From: CAWCGU01 sp963838095
Lineage (GTDB): Bacteria; Actinomycetota; Thermoleophilia; Solirubrobacterales; 70-9
Direction of reading: 5' to 3'
Assembly (NCBI GenBank): GCA_963838095.1
Contig: CAWIPO010000007.1
Span: forward strand, 479,579 to 543,578
DNA length: 64,000 bases
The notes below the pieces were generated by a model, which was not told the DNA's origin, ran no database searches, and worked only from the letters and a program-made list of their open reading frames with translations. The first letter of the stretch is position 1. Each line of letters starts with the position of its first letter. Made by a program: the position numbers and the translations under genes. Below are positions 8,857 to 18,444 of the stretch, in pieces.

Positions 8857-10609
8857 TCAGTCCACGAACAGGAAGTCGAGGAGGTCCTGGGCCGGGTTCT
8901 CTTGGTTGGAGCCACTGCCGGCGCCGTCGCCGCCACCGAGCTGGGGCAGGCTGGGCAGCGTGTCTTCCGGGAGCCCGAGCAGGTCCTCGAGGTTCTCGAG
9001 CACCTCCTCCGGGTCTCCCGGCAGCGTCGTGGGTGGAGGCGCCGGCTCGCTGCCGTCCGATCCGTCGCCACCACCACCACCATCGCCGCCATCGCCCGAC
9101 CCGGGGCCGCCGCCGGTCTCGCTGGGATCGGTACCGCCGCTGACCGGGCCGCCGCCGTCGCCGGACACAGTCGCCCCGGCGCTCGAGGCACCGGCGGGGT
9201 CGCAGAGCGCGTGCGCGGCCTCCGGCTCGGTTCCCTCGGGGCACACCGAGGGGTCGTACGGCGGCAGGCCGATGTCCTCATTGATGCCCGGCTGGTTGGG
9301 CCCGAGCCACCCCGTGCACGTGTCGGCCTCGAGGAAGTCGGTGGTCAGGCCGCCGCCCTCCGCCGGCACTCCCGGCTCTCCCGTCTCTTCGTCGCGACCG
9401 GTGCTGAACATGCCGCAGGGTCCCGCGAAGACGTCGTAGAGGCTGAAGTGAAGGAAGTGGCTGACCTGGTCGAACTGGTTCAGCGAGCCGGCCTGGTAGT
9501 AGACGTAGTTGAGCAGCCCCTCGAGCCCGGTGTAGCCGGTCGGCGCCTTGCGGCCCGTGTCGCGGGCCGCCCATTCGTCCTCCTCGACGGCTCGGCTCGG
9601 GTCATCGAGGTCGCGCAGCAGGTCGACCAGCGGCTCGGTCGCGTCGGGCGCGTTCTGGACGCTCTGGCTGAGCTGCCGGATCACGCTCTCGCTGCTGTCC
9701 AGCGCCCGGGTCCCGATCACCGCCGCCTCGCCGAGGCTGTCGAGCGAAAGCGCCGTCGCCTCGTTGAAGGGGGGCATGTTGAGAGCGAGCTGGTTCAGCT
9801 GCGGGGCGGCCGTCTGGAGGTCGGTGAGCAGCGGCTCCTGCTCGATGGCCACCTGCTCGAGCTGCGCCAGCATTGGTTGCAGCTCGGCGAGGAACTGCGG
9901 CAGGAGCTCGAAATCGCGCGAGAGGGAGTCGCGGACCTCTGCCGACGTCGCCGCCGTCTCGTCGGCGTTCTGAATGAAGCGGACGACGTCGTCGCGACGG
10001 TCGGCGAGCTGGCTGATGATCTCGTCGGAGTCGGCTTGGAGGTCGCGGATGATCCGGTTCTGGGCACCGAGGATCGCAAGCACCTCTTCGAACTCACGCA
10101 ACGCCGGCGCGCCGCGGCGAATCGCGGCGTTCAGGTTCTCGGGGTTGCCGGCGAGTGCGGTTCCGAACTCGTTGATCAGCAGCGTCAGCCGGCGCCGGAA
10201 CGGCTCGCGCATCGTGTTCTGCACCAGATCCTGCTGAACCGTCTGCGTGGTCTGCTCGACCGGGATCGTGCCGCCCTCCGCAAGCGGCTCGCCTTCCGGC
10301 TGGCAGTCGAGGAAGTACTCGGCGATCAGCGACTGCGGCTCGGACGAGCAAACGGTGTCGACGCCCAGCTCGCCGAGCGCGCCCGATGGTCTCGATCGTG
10401 ATCACCGCCCGCTTGTCATCGTTGATCGCGAGGTCGGTGACGCCGCCGACGTTGACGCCGGCAACGCGGATGTCGGAGCCCTCGACGATCCCGAAGGCGT
10501 TGTCGAGCTCGATCTGATACGTGTGCGTGTCGTCGGCCCCGGCAACGGTCGCGAGAATCGACGCGCAGGCGGCGAGCAGCGCACCGGCTGTCAAGAGCAG
10601 GCGCCTCAC
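8857..10609 (-). CDS. MCE/MlaD family lipoprotein, second of the operon (frameshifted)
   Basis: About 583 residues. The N-terminus (MRRLLLTAGALLAACASIL) has a lipobox-like LLAAC, so this member may be lipid-anchored, as the Mce lipoprotein (MceE/Lpr type) is in mycobacterial operons. The MCE domain follows (YQIELDNAFGIVEGSDI, RVAGVNVGGVTDLAI). The frame breaks near 10383, after VITIETIG; the continuation GALGELGVDTVCSSEPQS is in another frame, consistent with one extra base. The C-terminus holds a Gly/Asp-rich linker and a proline-rich, then acidic, tail ending LLDFLFVD. The GTG start overlaps the previous TGA (GTGA), indicating coupling. Confidence 0.86.
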
Positions 10610-12061
10610 GGTCCCGGCGCCACCTGGTCGGGGTCGCAGTTGAGCGGGTCGGTGTAGGGGGAGGAGCCGTCGGTGAAGGGGACGGAGTTATCGTCGGGGG
10701 CGACGACGCCGAGCGGGCGCTCGTTGGCGCCGGGGCACTTGCGGTTGTAGCCGGAGGCGACGACGTCGAGGTTGGTGTTGAAGGAGGTCGGGCCGGCGCC
10801 GATGAAGGGGAGGCCGGAGGCGGGGGCGGCGCTGAAGGTGTTGAAGACGGTTGCGACCCGGCCGATACCGCCGTTCGCGTCAAGCGTGCCGGGATGCGAG
10901 AACCCGTCGAACCACCCGACGAGCTCGTTCGTGTAGGCGCGGAGGAAGGCCAGCGCCGGGAGCCCGTTGCGAAGCGAGCACACCGACTCCCCGAAGGCAC
11001 CCTCGGTGAAGTCGCCGTTGGCGGCGGAGTCGAAGTCGGTTTCCGGGTTCGATCCGCAGTTCGGGGCCCCGGAGCCGATCGCGGCCGCCTCGAGCGGGAC
11101 CTGGAGGCGGGTGAGGTCGACGAGGTCGTTGCCCGCTCCGGGGCTGAGCACGACCTGGTCGAGGCCCTCGACCGTGGGGACGGCGTCGGCGGCTGTCTGT
11201 CTGCAGCGCCTCGAGGAAGGGCTGGAGGCGGATCGCGGCGGGCTTTGAGGCCTCGACCAGCGGGGTGAGGTCATCAAGCGCCGCCCTCAGGTTGACGAAG
11301 GTGGTGTTCGCGGTGCGCATGAACTCGGGGAGCTCTTGCACCGAGATCCCGAGCGCCTCGGATTGGGAGGCGATCGCGCTCATCATCCGGTCGAGGTTTC
11401 CGACCAGTTGGCTGATGTCGGGGGCTCTTTCAGAGAGCGCTCCCGAGAGCCGCGAGGTGTCGACGATCAGCTGCTCGAGGGAGCGCTCGTCGCGGGCGAG
11501 CTCGCCGAAGAGCGCTCTGGAGGTCGAAAGGAACGGGTTCAGGTAGCGAAAGCCCTCGTTTGCCTGCTCGCCGACGCCGTCGTAGGAGATCTCGAAGCCG
11601 CGGATCACCTTCTTCAGGTTTCTGACCGTGCGGTCATCGAGGGTGTTGAAGACCTGGTCGAGGTCTACCTCGGAGACGGTCTCGGCCTGGGCCATCGTCC
11701 CGTTGTCGGGGATCTCCTCGCCGCCTGAGCCCTCGGGCGGGAGGGTGAGCTGGATCTGGCGGTTGGCGAGCCCGGAGAGGGAATAAGAGCGCACCGTTGC
11801 CGTGGTTCCGCGGGGGAGGGGCGAGAAGTCCTCATTGACGTTGAAGGTGACGAGCGCCTGGCCGTTGTCGCCGAGCTCGATGTTCGTGACGGTGCCGACG
11901 GCGTCTCCCGCGACCACGACCTCGTTCCCGTTCACGAGCTGGCTGGCGTTCTCGAACTCGGCCGTGACCTCGTACTGGTCCCCCCCGCCGTCCATCAACA
12001 GCAGGGCAACGAGCACTACCGCCACCACAATGGCGACGAGGGCCACTACGCGGCCTATCAC
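10606..12061 (-). CDS. MCE/MlaD family protein, first of the operon (frameshifted)
   Basis: About 485 residues. An N-terminal anchor (VVALVAIVVAVVLVALLLM) precedes an MCE domain (YEVTAEFENASQLVNGNEV, VVAGDAVGTVTNIEL). The helical region follows, then a C-terminal section with paired Cys residues (PNCGSNPETDF, ESVCSLRN, NRKCPGANE, LNCDPD), which suggests disulfides outside the membrane. The frame breaks near 11200 at a short (ACAG) repeat, where four extra bases would explain it. The GTG start has GAGG about 8 bases upstream. As first gene it should follow the operon promoter; no YrbE-type permease gene precedes it, which is unusual for an MCE operon. Confidence 0.87.
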
Positions 12062-12179
12062 GGAGGAAACCTCAAACGCAATTGACTCCCTAGGGATACC
12101 CCTCTCTCCGCAGATTCTCCGCGGAACCTGCCGAACCTACCAGTCGACAGGCACGGATGTCGCAGTCACTTCGGGCCGG

Positions 12180-12201
12180 AAACGGCTCTGCAGAGCCGTT
12201 T
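12180..12201. promoter_or_regulatory. Perfect 22-bp palindrome between divergent genes, putative operator
   Basis: The half-site AAACGGCTCTG is followed at once by its exact reverse complement. It lies in the 208-base gap between the first MCE gene (minus strand) and lemA (plus strand), so it flanks two promoters rather than two gene ends. That argues for an operator of a dimeric regulator (TetR-type operators are often this length) rather than a terminator, although the RNA could also fold as a hairpin. No -35/-10 pair is convincing nearby. Confidence 0.5.
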
Positions 12202-12269
12202 TCCCTCTTGTCTCTCTTTAGTTGGTGTTAAGGCGTGCCCCGAGGGCCCGGGATCGCTAGGATCGCCGC

Positions 12270-12842
12270 GTGGTCATCGTCCTGATCATCGTCGGCGTCG
12301 TGCTCCTGCTGGGCATCATTTTCGTGCTGATCTACAACGGCATGGTGGGTGCCCGCAACCGCGTCGACGAGGCGTGGAGCGGAATCGACGTCCAGCTCAA
12401 GCGCCGCCACGACCTGATCCCGAACCTGGTCGAGACGGTGAAGGGCTACGCAACGCACGAGCAGAAGACGTTCGAGAACGTCACCGCCGCACGCGCCAAC
12501 GCGATGAGGGCGGCCGGCGCCGAGGAGGCCGGCGCGGCCGAGGCGAGGCTCTCAGGCGCGCTGGCCGACCTGCGACTCGTCGCCGAGGCCTACCCCGATT
12601 TGCGGGCGACCGAGAACTTCCAGAAGATGCAGGCCGACCTGAACGAGATCGAGGACGAGATCCAGGCGTCGCGCCGGATCTACAACTCCAACGTCCAGTC
12701 CTACAACACCAAGATCCAGATCTTCCCGAACTCGATCGTCGCCGGGATGGCGAACTTCGAAGAGCGCGAGTTCTTCGAGATCGAAGACGCCGCCGACCGC
12801 GAGCCGGTCGAGGTCTCGTTCAGCCAGGCCCCGCAGGCCTAA
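12270..12842 (+). CDS. lemA: LemA family protein
   Basis: 190 residues. An N-terminal membrane helix (VIVLIIVGVVLLLGIIFVLIY) precedes the LemA domain: NRVDEAWSGIDVQLKRRHDLIPNL is the family signature region (N-x-V-x-x-A-W-x-x-I-D-x-x-L-K-R-R), and the helical bundle ends with YNSNVQSYNTKI and FPNSIVAGM. LemA proteins have a short outside N-terminus and a cytoplasmic helical domain; their role is not settled. The start is a GTG at 12270. The gene is divergent from the MCE operon and convergent with the CHASE2 kinase gene, with which it shares a 4-base stop overlap. A DUF3137-like gene, a frequent LemA neighbour, lies at the far end of the MCE operon. Confidence 0.92.
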   Translation: MVIVLIIVGVVLLLGIIFVLIYNGMVGARNRVDEAWSGIDVQLKRRHDLIPNLVETVKGYATHEQKTFENVTAARANAMRAAGAEEAGAAEARLSGALADLRLVAEAYPDLRATENFQKMQADLNEIEDEIQASRRIYNSNVQSYNTKIQIFPNSIVAGMANFEEREFFEIEDAADREPVEVSFSQAPQA

Positions 12843-14857
12843 GCGTCGTCTCGGTCCTTTGGCGGGGCGGTCTCGTGTGCCTCGGCAGGCGCGACCTCGG
12901 TGGCCTCGGTCCCTTCCGGCTCCCGCTCCACCGCTGCTTCGGGGACTCGCTCGGGATCGGCTGTGGTCCCTCCCTCCACGGCCTCCAGCGAGGCGCGGCC
13001 AAGCTCACCGGTCGTCCCGTAGCGCTGGCGCGGGTCCTTGGCCATCGCCCGGGCCACCACCCGATCGAGCTCCTCCCGCAACCCCGGCACCGACTCCGTC
13101 GGCTTCGGAGGATCGGCGGACATGTGCGCGAAGACCTTCGCCTGGTAGCTGTCACGCTCGAACGGCACCCTCCCGGTCAGGGCTCGGTAGAGCACGCAGC
13201 CGAGCGCGTACACGTCGGCGCGGGGATCGGCACCTTGCTCCGTGAACTGCTCCGGGGGCATGTAATCGATCGTCCCCACGACCATCCCAGTGGCAGTGAG
13301 CGAGGTCTCGCCCGTCGACTTGCTGAGACCGAAGTCGGTCAGGTATGCGTGATCACCGCGGGCGGAATGCTCCACCAGCACATTGCCCGGCTTCACGTCC
13401 CGATGCACGAGCCCAGCCGAATGGGCCGCATCCAGCGCGAAGGCGACTTGGTCGACGATCGCCGCCGCCCGCCGCGGCGCCAGCTTGCCCTCGGCCGCGA
13501 TCAGCTGGCCGAGGTCGCTTCCCTCGATGAAACGCATCGAGATGTAGAGCAGGCCATCCTCCTCGCCGACCTCGTGGATCGGGATCACGTTCGGGTGCTC
13601 GATCCTCGCCGCCATCCGCGACTCGCGCTTGAAGCGCTCCCTGAACTCCTCGTCGGCGGCGCGCTCGGGGGCGATCATCTTCAGCGCCCGGATGACTCCC
13701 AGCTGCTTGTGCGTCGCCCGGTAGAGCACGCCCATGCCCCCACGCCCGGCCAGCTCGACGATCGTGTGGCCGGCGAACTCCGAGCCCGGCGGCAGCTCGC
13801 CGGAGATGATCCGCTCCTGGCGACGCAGCTGCATGGTTGTGAGCAGCTGTCGTATCGCAAGCGTGGCGACGATCCCGACCGCCAGCGCCAGTAGCGGGTA
13901 CACGACCGTGACGATCGAGCCGGAGTTGAAGGCGAGTTGTGCGCCGACGAGGAACAGGACTCCGGCAGCGAGCGCGATCGCAAGGGTCCACCACTGCCCA
14001 AGCCGGAGGCTGACTGCCGGGGCGACCATTCCGAGCACAACGATCAGGACCACGTTGACCGCGCCCGAAGCGGAGCCGAGCGGGAAGCCCGAGGCGACGG
14101 TCGTGATCGCGTTCGCCTGGATCTCCGCGCCCGACATCAGCTCGTCGCCCCCCATCGGGGTCGGATGGAGGTCGTGAAGGTCCGGAGTGGTGGCGCCGAC
14201 GACGACGGTCTTGCCGGCGAGGTCCTCGGCTGGCACATCACCGCCCAGCACCTGCGAGAAGGAATAGGTGGAAATCGTTCCCGCGGGCCCCGCGTAGTCG
14301 ATCCAGGCGCCACCCGGCTCGAACTCGCCGGGGTCGACCTCCGAGCCCGACGCGACCTCGTGCGCGACCACGGAGAAGCTCTCCAAGCCGCGCGTCGAGT
14401 AGGGCAAGCGCCGGAAGACCCCGCCCGACGAAGGCGGAAGCTGGCTGTTCCCGGCTCGAGCGCCGAGCTTCTCCAGGTCCAGCCCGCCGAAGATGTTGGT
14501 CTCCCCGCGATTGTTGACTTCGATCGTCGCCAAGACGATCGGGGTTGCGGCGGCATCGACCGCCCTGATCAGCGCGTTGTCCTCCTTCCCCGTGGTGGGC
14601 TCGGTGAACTGGACGTCGTAGGCGATCGCCTTGGCTCCGGCCTGGTCCAGGGCAGCGATCAGATCGCCGTGGAAGGAGCGGGGGAACGGCCACTGCTCGT
14701 CGAGCTCGCCGAAGGTCGTGTCGTCGACGCCGACGACGACGACGTCAGAGTGGACGTCTTGGGTCCCGCGCACCTGAAATCGCGCGTCGACCGTGTCCAT
14801 CTCGATCGACTCGAAGAGGTCCGTCGCGTACGCTGCCAGGCCGACCGCGATCGTCAC
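12839..14857 (-). CDS. CHASE2 sensor Ser/Thr protein kinase
   Basis: At least 672 residues. Order: an N-terminal helix, a CHASE2 extracellular sensor domain (about residues 15-265; VDARFQVRGTQD, YDVQFTEPT and VVVGATTPDLHDLHPTPMG are typical), three membrane helices (about 265-350), then a Hanks-type kinase. Kinase motifs are intact: glycine loop AGRGGMGVLYRA, Lys in ALKMI, catalytic HRDVKPGNVL, DFG in LTDFGLSK and the MPPEQF substrate loop. A Pro/Glu/Ala-rich tail ends the protein. It should phosphorylate Ser/Thr on cytoplasmic targets in response to an external signal. The GTG at 14857 cuts into the first helix, so the true start may lie upstream, up to a possible CTG near 14914. Confidence 0.9.
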   Translation of the reverse strand: MTIAVGLAAYATDLFESIEMDTVDARFQVRGTQDVHSDVVVVGVDDTTFGELDEQWPFPRSFHGDLIAALDQAGAKAIAYDVQFTEPTTGKEDNALIRAVDAAATPIVLATIEVNNRGETNIFGGLDLEKLGARAGNSQLPPSSGGVFRRLPYSTRGLESFSVVAHEVASGSEVDPGEFEPGGAWIDYAGPAGTISTYSFSQVLGGDVPAEDLAGKTVVVGATTPDLHDLHPTPMGGDELMSGAEIQANAITTVASGFPLGSASGAVNVVLIVVLGMVAPAVSLRLGQWWTLAIALAAGVLFLVGAQLAFNSGSIVTVVYPLLALAVGIVATLAIRQLLTTMQLRRQERIISGELPPGSEFAGHTIVELAGRGGMGVLYRATHKQLGVIRALKMIAPERAADEEFRERFKRESRMAARIEHPNVIPIHEVGEEDGLLYISMRFIEGSDLGQLIAAEGKLAPRRAAAIVDQVAFALDAAHSAGLVHRDVKPGNVLVEHSARGDHAYLTDFGLSKSTGETSLTATGMVVGTIDYMPPEQFTEQGADPRADVYALGCVLYRALTGRVPFERDSYQAKVFAHMSADPPKPTESVPGLREELDRVVARAMAKDPRQRYGTTGELGRASLEAVEGGTTADPERVPEAAVEREPEGTEATEVAPAEAHETAPPKDRDDA

Positions 14858-14910
14858 CAGCGCCGCCGCCGCATAGCCCAGCCAGCCGGCGTTGCTTCGG
14901 ATCCAGCTCC

Positions 14911-16637
14911 TCAGCGGGCCGCTCCAAAGGATCGAGGCTCGGCAACGGCCGATTCCCCTGCGCGAACGAGGGTCTTGGTGCGGTTGATGAAGTCGCGGAA
15001 GAGCACCACTCCCTTGCGAACGCGCACGCGGGTCACCCTTCCCGGCAGGTCTTCGATCAGCCAGGTGGTACCGCGGGTCGAGGCGGAGCCGTGGTGGCCG
15101 TTGGACTGGAACTTCCCGTTGCCCTTTCCCCAGAGTTTGCGGCTACTGCCGCGTCGCATCGGGGTGGGCCCCGCTCGCCCCGAGCGCGGTTCTGAGCAGT
15201 TGTCCTCTGGACCGATCAGCTTCATCACCGTCAGCGTTCGGCTCGTCCGCTGCCTCACCTGGAAGCGCCCGGCCCAGAATCTGGCGGTCTGGGTCCCACC
15301 GCTCTTTTTCGCCGTCGTCACGTCTACGCGCCCTTCGCAGGCGTTGAGCCTGGATCCGATCGGGATCTGCCGATCCTCGGTCAGCGGCGTGAATCCCTCG
15401 CCGTCGCCGGTGTTTATCAGCACGACCCCGGACGCGAGGTGGACGTTTGCGGTCTTGCCGATCCGCGGCGCCCCGCTCACCGTGACCCTCGCGCCCGGGC
15501 CGTTGCACGCACTCGCGGCGGAGGGGTTTGCGGCATCGCCGGAGTAGGAGGCGACCCAGCGGTAGGTCCCCGCCAGGGTGGGGGAGAAGGCGCCGGAGCG
15601 ATAGTCGCCGCTTCCGGACACCGCGACGGTGTCGACGAACGCCGGGGTGCGGGCACAGGCCGGATCGTCGGGGCCAAACAGGCGGAAGCTGATCTCGCCC
15701 GTGGGGGCCGCTCCGCCGGAGAGGGTGGCCGTGTCGAAGACCTGGCCACCGAGGGCGATGTCTGGGGAGGCGGTCGTGGTGAGGGTCAGAGGCGTGTATG
15801 TGATCGCGACTTGGGAGGGACCTGGGGAAATCCCGGCGCTCCCACCTACCGGGACCAGGTTCGACCCGCCGCCGCCGCCGGCGCCCGAACGCGGCTCCGC
15901 TCTCCTGACCGCCGCCGCCACCGCCGCCGTAGAGCCCGCCCCCGCCGCCCCCGCCGCCCCCGCCGCCAGTGAATAGCGTGGCGTTGCCGCCGGTCGCCTC
16001 CCTGACCGAGAGAGCCGGCCGAGCCGTTGTTCACGGCGGAGGGGTCGCCCAGACCGCCGCCGCCCCCGGCGCTCGCCGTCCCCGGCTGTCCGCCCTCAGA
16101 TAGGCCGAGGCTCGGGTTGCCGCCGGCGCTGCCGGCGTCGCCGCCCTTGCCCGCTCCCGCCCCGCCTCCACCCCCCCCGCCGCCGCCCGCGGCGACGATC
16201 AGCCGGGAGTCGAGCGAGGCTCCGGGCTGGGTACCGCAGAAGCTCCCGCCGACCGAGACGGTGCGCACGTCCGAGGCGCCGCCGCCTGCACCGCCAGAGC
16301 CGAAGGTCCCCGGGCCGCCGCCTCCGGAGCCGTTGCATTGCCCCACTCCTCCAACCCCCACGTAGAGCGTCTGCCCTGGGGTGACGCCGAGCGTGCCGGT
16401 GACCGTCGCGCCGACGCCTCCGAGGGCGCCGGGGGGGCCGCCGGGGGCGCCCGCCGCGCCGGTGGCGGTCACCTCGATGCTGGTGACGCCCGCTGGAACG
16501 ACGAAGGTCTGCTCGGCGCCGGTGAAGCTGAACGTCTCGGTGACGGCGCCGGCGCTGGCGGGGAACGCCCCCAGGAGGACCGTGAGCCCGACGACCAGCG
16601 AAGGCAGACCCACCCGGCGCGTTGCAGACGACCGCAT
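14911..16637 (-). CDS. Secreted glycine-rich protein with Ig-like domain (frameshifted)
   Basis: About 575 residues. A signal peptide (VGLPSLVVGLTVLLGAFPASAGA) precedes a domain of the type FSFTGAEQTFVVPAGVTSIE, which opens many bacterial glycine-rich surface proteins, then a long poly-Gly region (16.0-16.4 kb). C-terminally there is an Ig-like beta domain (ALGGQVFDTATLSGGAAPTG ... SYSGDAANPSAASACNG) and a final basic domain (TARFWAGRFQVRQ, GTTWLIEDLPGRVTRVRV). The frame breaks twice in the glycine codons, near 15990 and 15905; both look like extra bases in GGC runs. The ATG at 16637 is chosen because it starts the signal peptide; two more lie upstream. Probably an exported surface protein; no enzyme motif is seen. 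Confidence 0.7.
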
Positions 16638-16773
16638 GGGGGAACTTGCCCCGGGGCTCCGCATCTTCCTGCCTGGCCCCATACCAGGGATCAGTCTAGT
16701 CCCAGATCTCCGGTCCGGCGAGCTCCCTTCGTTACTCCTTGCCGCCCCGAGGCTCGGGGCGTGCGCGACTCCG

Positions 16774-17379
16774 CTAGCCGGCGTTGGCGAAGTGCTCCGC
16801 GGCCTTCGCCCAGTCGACCACGTTCCACCACGCGTCGAGGTAGTCCGGGCGCTTGTTCTGGTACTTCAGGTAATACGCGTGCTCCCACACGTCGACGCCT
16901 ACGATCGGGGTGTTGCCGTCTGATATCGGCGTGTCCTGGTTGGCCGTCGAGACGATCGCCAGGCCTGATCCGTCGTGGATCAGCCACGCCCAGCCGGAGC
17001 CGAAGCGCGCGATGCCGGCGTCCTTGAACTGGCCCTGGAAGTCCGAGAACGAACCGAAGGCGTCGCCGATCGCGGCCGCCAGATCCCCATCGGGCTCGCC
17101 GCCGCCGTCGGGGCTCATGATCTGCCAGAAGAAGCTGTGGTTGGAGTGCCCTCCGCCGTTGTTGCGAACAGGGCCCTGCTTGTCGTCGGGCAGGCTGGAG
17201 AGGTTCTGCAGCACCTCGTTCACGTCCTTGTCGGCCCACTCGGTCCCCTCGAGCGCGGCGTTCGCCTTGTCGACATAGGCCTGGTGATGCTTGTCGTGAT
17301 GGATCCGCATCGTTTCCTCGTCGATGTGCGGCTCCAGCGCGTTGTAGTCGTAGGGAAGGTCAGGGACTTCGAAGGCCAT
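16774..17379 (-). CDS. sodA: Superoxide dismutase, Mn/Fe family
   Basis: 201 residues, normal length. The N-terminal hairpin holds the first metal ligand (His27 in MRIHHDKHHQAYVDKAN). The second is His81 in GGGHSNHSFFW, and the last two are in the signature VDVWEHAYYLKY (Asp and His). It dismutates superoxide to oxygen and hydrogen peroxide in the cytoplasm. The GGHxNHSxFW context and later GIARFGSGWAWL are common to both metal types; Mn use is more likely in actinobacteria but cannot be proved here. GAGCTCC-type RBS sequence precedes the ATG. Single gene, with a short gap to the divergent dehydrogenase gene. Confidence 0.97.
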   Translation of the reverse strand: MAFEVPDLPYDYNALEPHIDEETMRIHHDKHHQAYVDKANAALEGTEWADKDVNEVLQNLSSLPDDKQGPVRNNGGGHSNHSFFWQIMSPDGGGEPDGDLAAAIGDAFGSFSDFQGQFKDAGIARFGSGWAWLIHDGSGLAIVSTANQDTPISDGNTPIVGVDVWEHAYYLKYQNKRPDYLDAWWNVVDWAKAAEHFANAG

Positions 17380-17495
17380 TTGAGCTCCTTTTCGGGGTCT
17401 TTGCTGCGGCAGTACCCAGCCTAACGAGGCGCGAACCTCGGCGGGGTGCGGTGGATGCCCGCCCCGGAGCGGAGCGCGCGACTACGATCCCGAGC

Positions 17496-18338
17496 ATGAA
17501 GGTGGGCGTCGTCGGCGCGGGATTCATGGGCTCAGGAATTGCCGAGGCGGCCGCGCGAGCGGGCGTCGACGTGACCCTCCACGAGCCCGAGCAGGCCGCC
17601 CTGGAGCGCTCGCTGGAGCGCGTCCAGGCTTCGGTGGACCGCGCGATCGCCGGCGGCAAGCTGGAGGAGGAGCAGGCGAAGGCGCTGCTCGATCGGATCG
17701 TACGGAGCACCGAGATGGAATCGGTGGCCGACGCCGACCTGGTGATCGAGGCCGTGTTCGAGGACCCGATGGTCAAGGGCCCTCTCTTTCGGGAGCTCGA
17801 TCGGCTCGTCGGCGAGACGACGGTGCTCGCCTCGAACACCTCCTCGATCCCGATCGCCGAGATCGCCTCGTGGACGGAGCGGCCCGAGCGCGTGATCGGC
17901 CTGCACTTCTTCTCGCCCGTGCCGGTGATGAAGCTCGTCGAGGTCGTCGTCTCCCTCGAGACCTCCGAGCAGACCCTGGCCCGTGCCGAGGAGTTCGCCG
18001 AGACGATCGGGAAGCGCGCGATAAGGACAAAGGACCGCTCGGGCTTCATCGTCAACATGCTGCTCGTCCCCTACCTGATGGCCGCCGTGCGGATGTACGA
18101 GGAGGAGTTCGCGACGCGCGAGGCCATCGACGAGGGCATGCAGCTCGGCTGCGGGCACCCCATGGGCCCGCTGTCGCTGTGCGACCTGATCGGCCTCGAC
18201 GTTCTCTACGCGGTCTGCGACTCGCTGTACGAGGAGTTCAAGCGCCCCGAGTACGCGCCGCCGCCGCTGCTGAAGCGGATGGTCGTGTCCGGCCATCACG
18301 GCCGCAAGACCGGCCGCGGCTTTTACGAGTACGAGTAG
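17496..18338 (+). CDS. 3-hydroxyacyl-CoA (3-hydroxybutyryl-CoA) dehydrogenase
   Basis: 280 residues, the usual length for short-chain (S)-3-hydroxyacyl-CoA dehydrogenases such as PaaH/Hbd. The NAD-binding Rossmann motif is at the start (GVVGAGFMGSGIAEAA). The catalytic region includes ASNTSSIPI and GLHFFSPVPVMKLVEVV, with the active-site His in HFFSP and the Glu of LVEVV. The C-terminal domain contains DRSGFIVNMLLVPYL, GCGHPMGPLSLCDLIG and GRKTGRGFYEY. It oxidises 3-hydroxyacyl-CoA to 3-ketoacyl-CoA with NAD in beta-oxidation or butanoate metabolism. The ATG at 17496 puts the Rossmann motif at residue 4; an upstream ATG at 17451 would add 15 unrelated residues. Confidence 0.94.
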   Translation: MKVGVVGAGFMGSGIAEAAARAGVDVTLHEPEQAALERSLERVQASVDRAIAGGKLEEEQAKALLDRIVRSTEMESVADADLVIEAVFEDPMVKGPLFRELDRLVGETTVLASNTSSIPIAEIASWTERPERVIGLHFFSPVPVMKLVEVVVSLETSEQTLARAEEFAETIGKRAIRTKDRSGFIVNMLLVPYLMAAVRMYEEEFATREAIDEGMQLGCGHPMGPLSLCDLIGLDVLYAVCDSLYEEFKRPEYAPPPLLKRMVVSGHHGRKTGRGFYEYE

Positions 18339-18350
18339 GTCCGCGAGAAA

Positions 18351-18424
18351 TCGGGGCGCCCGGATTTGAACCGGGGACCTCACCGACCCGAACGGTGCGC
18401 GCTACCAGGCTGCGCCACGCCCCG
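18351..18424 (-). tRNA. tRNA-Pro (anticodon CGG)
   Basis: A 74-base cloverleaf on the minus strand. The acceptor stem CGGGGCG pairs with CGCCCCG, discriminator A. The D-arm region is GCGCAGCCTGGTAGCGC. The anticodon stem CACCG/CGGTG holds the loop TTCGGGT, so the anticodon is CGG (Pro). The T-arm is CCCCGGTTCAAATCCGGG. CCA is not encoded. It lies between the dehydrogenase end and the TVP38-family gene, on the opposite strand to both. Confidence 0.95.
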
Positions 18425-18444
18425 AGGTTGCCAGTATCCCAGAG

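Noticed and set aside
9050..9160. Repetitive Gly/Asp codons in the second MCE gene as a possible tandem-repeat element
   Set aside because: It is an imperfect low-complexity linker in frame within the protein; no unit length repeats cleanly.
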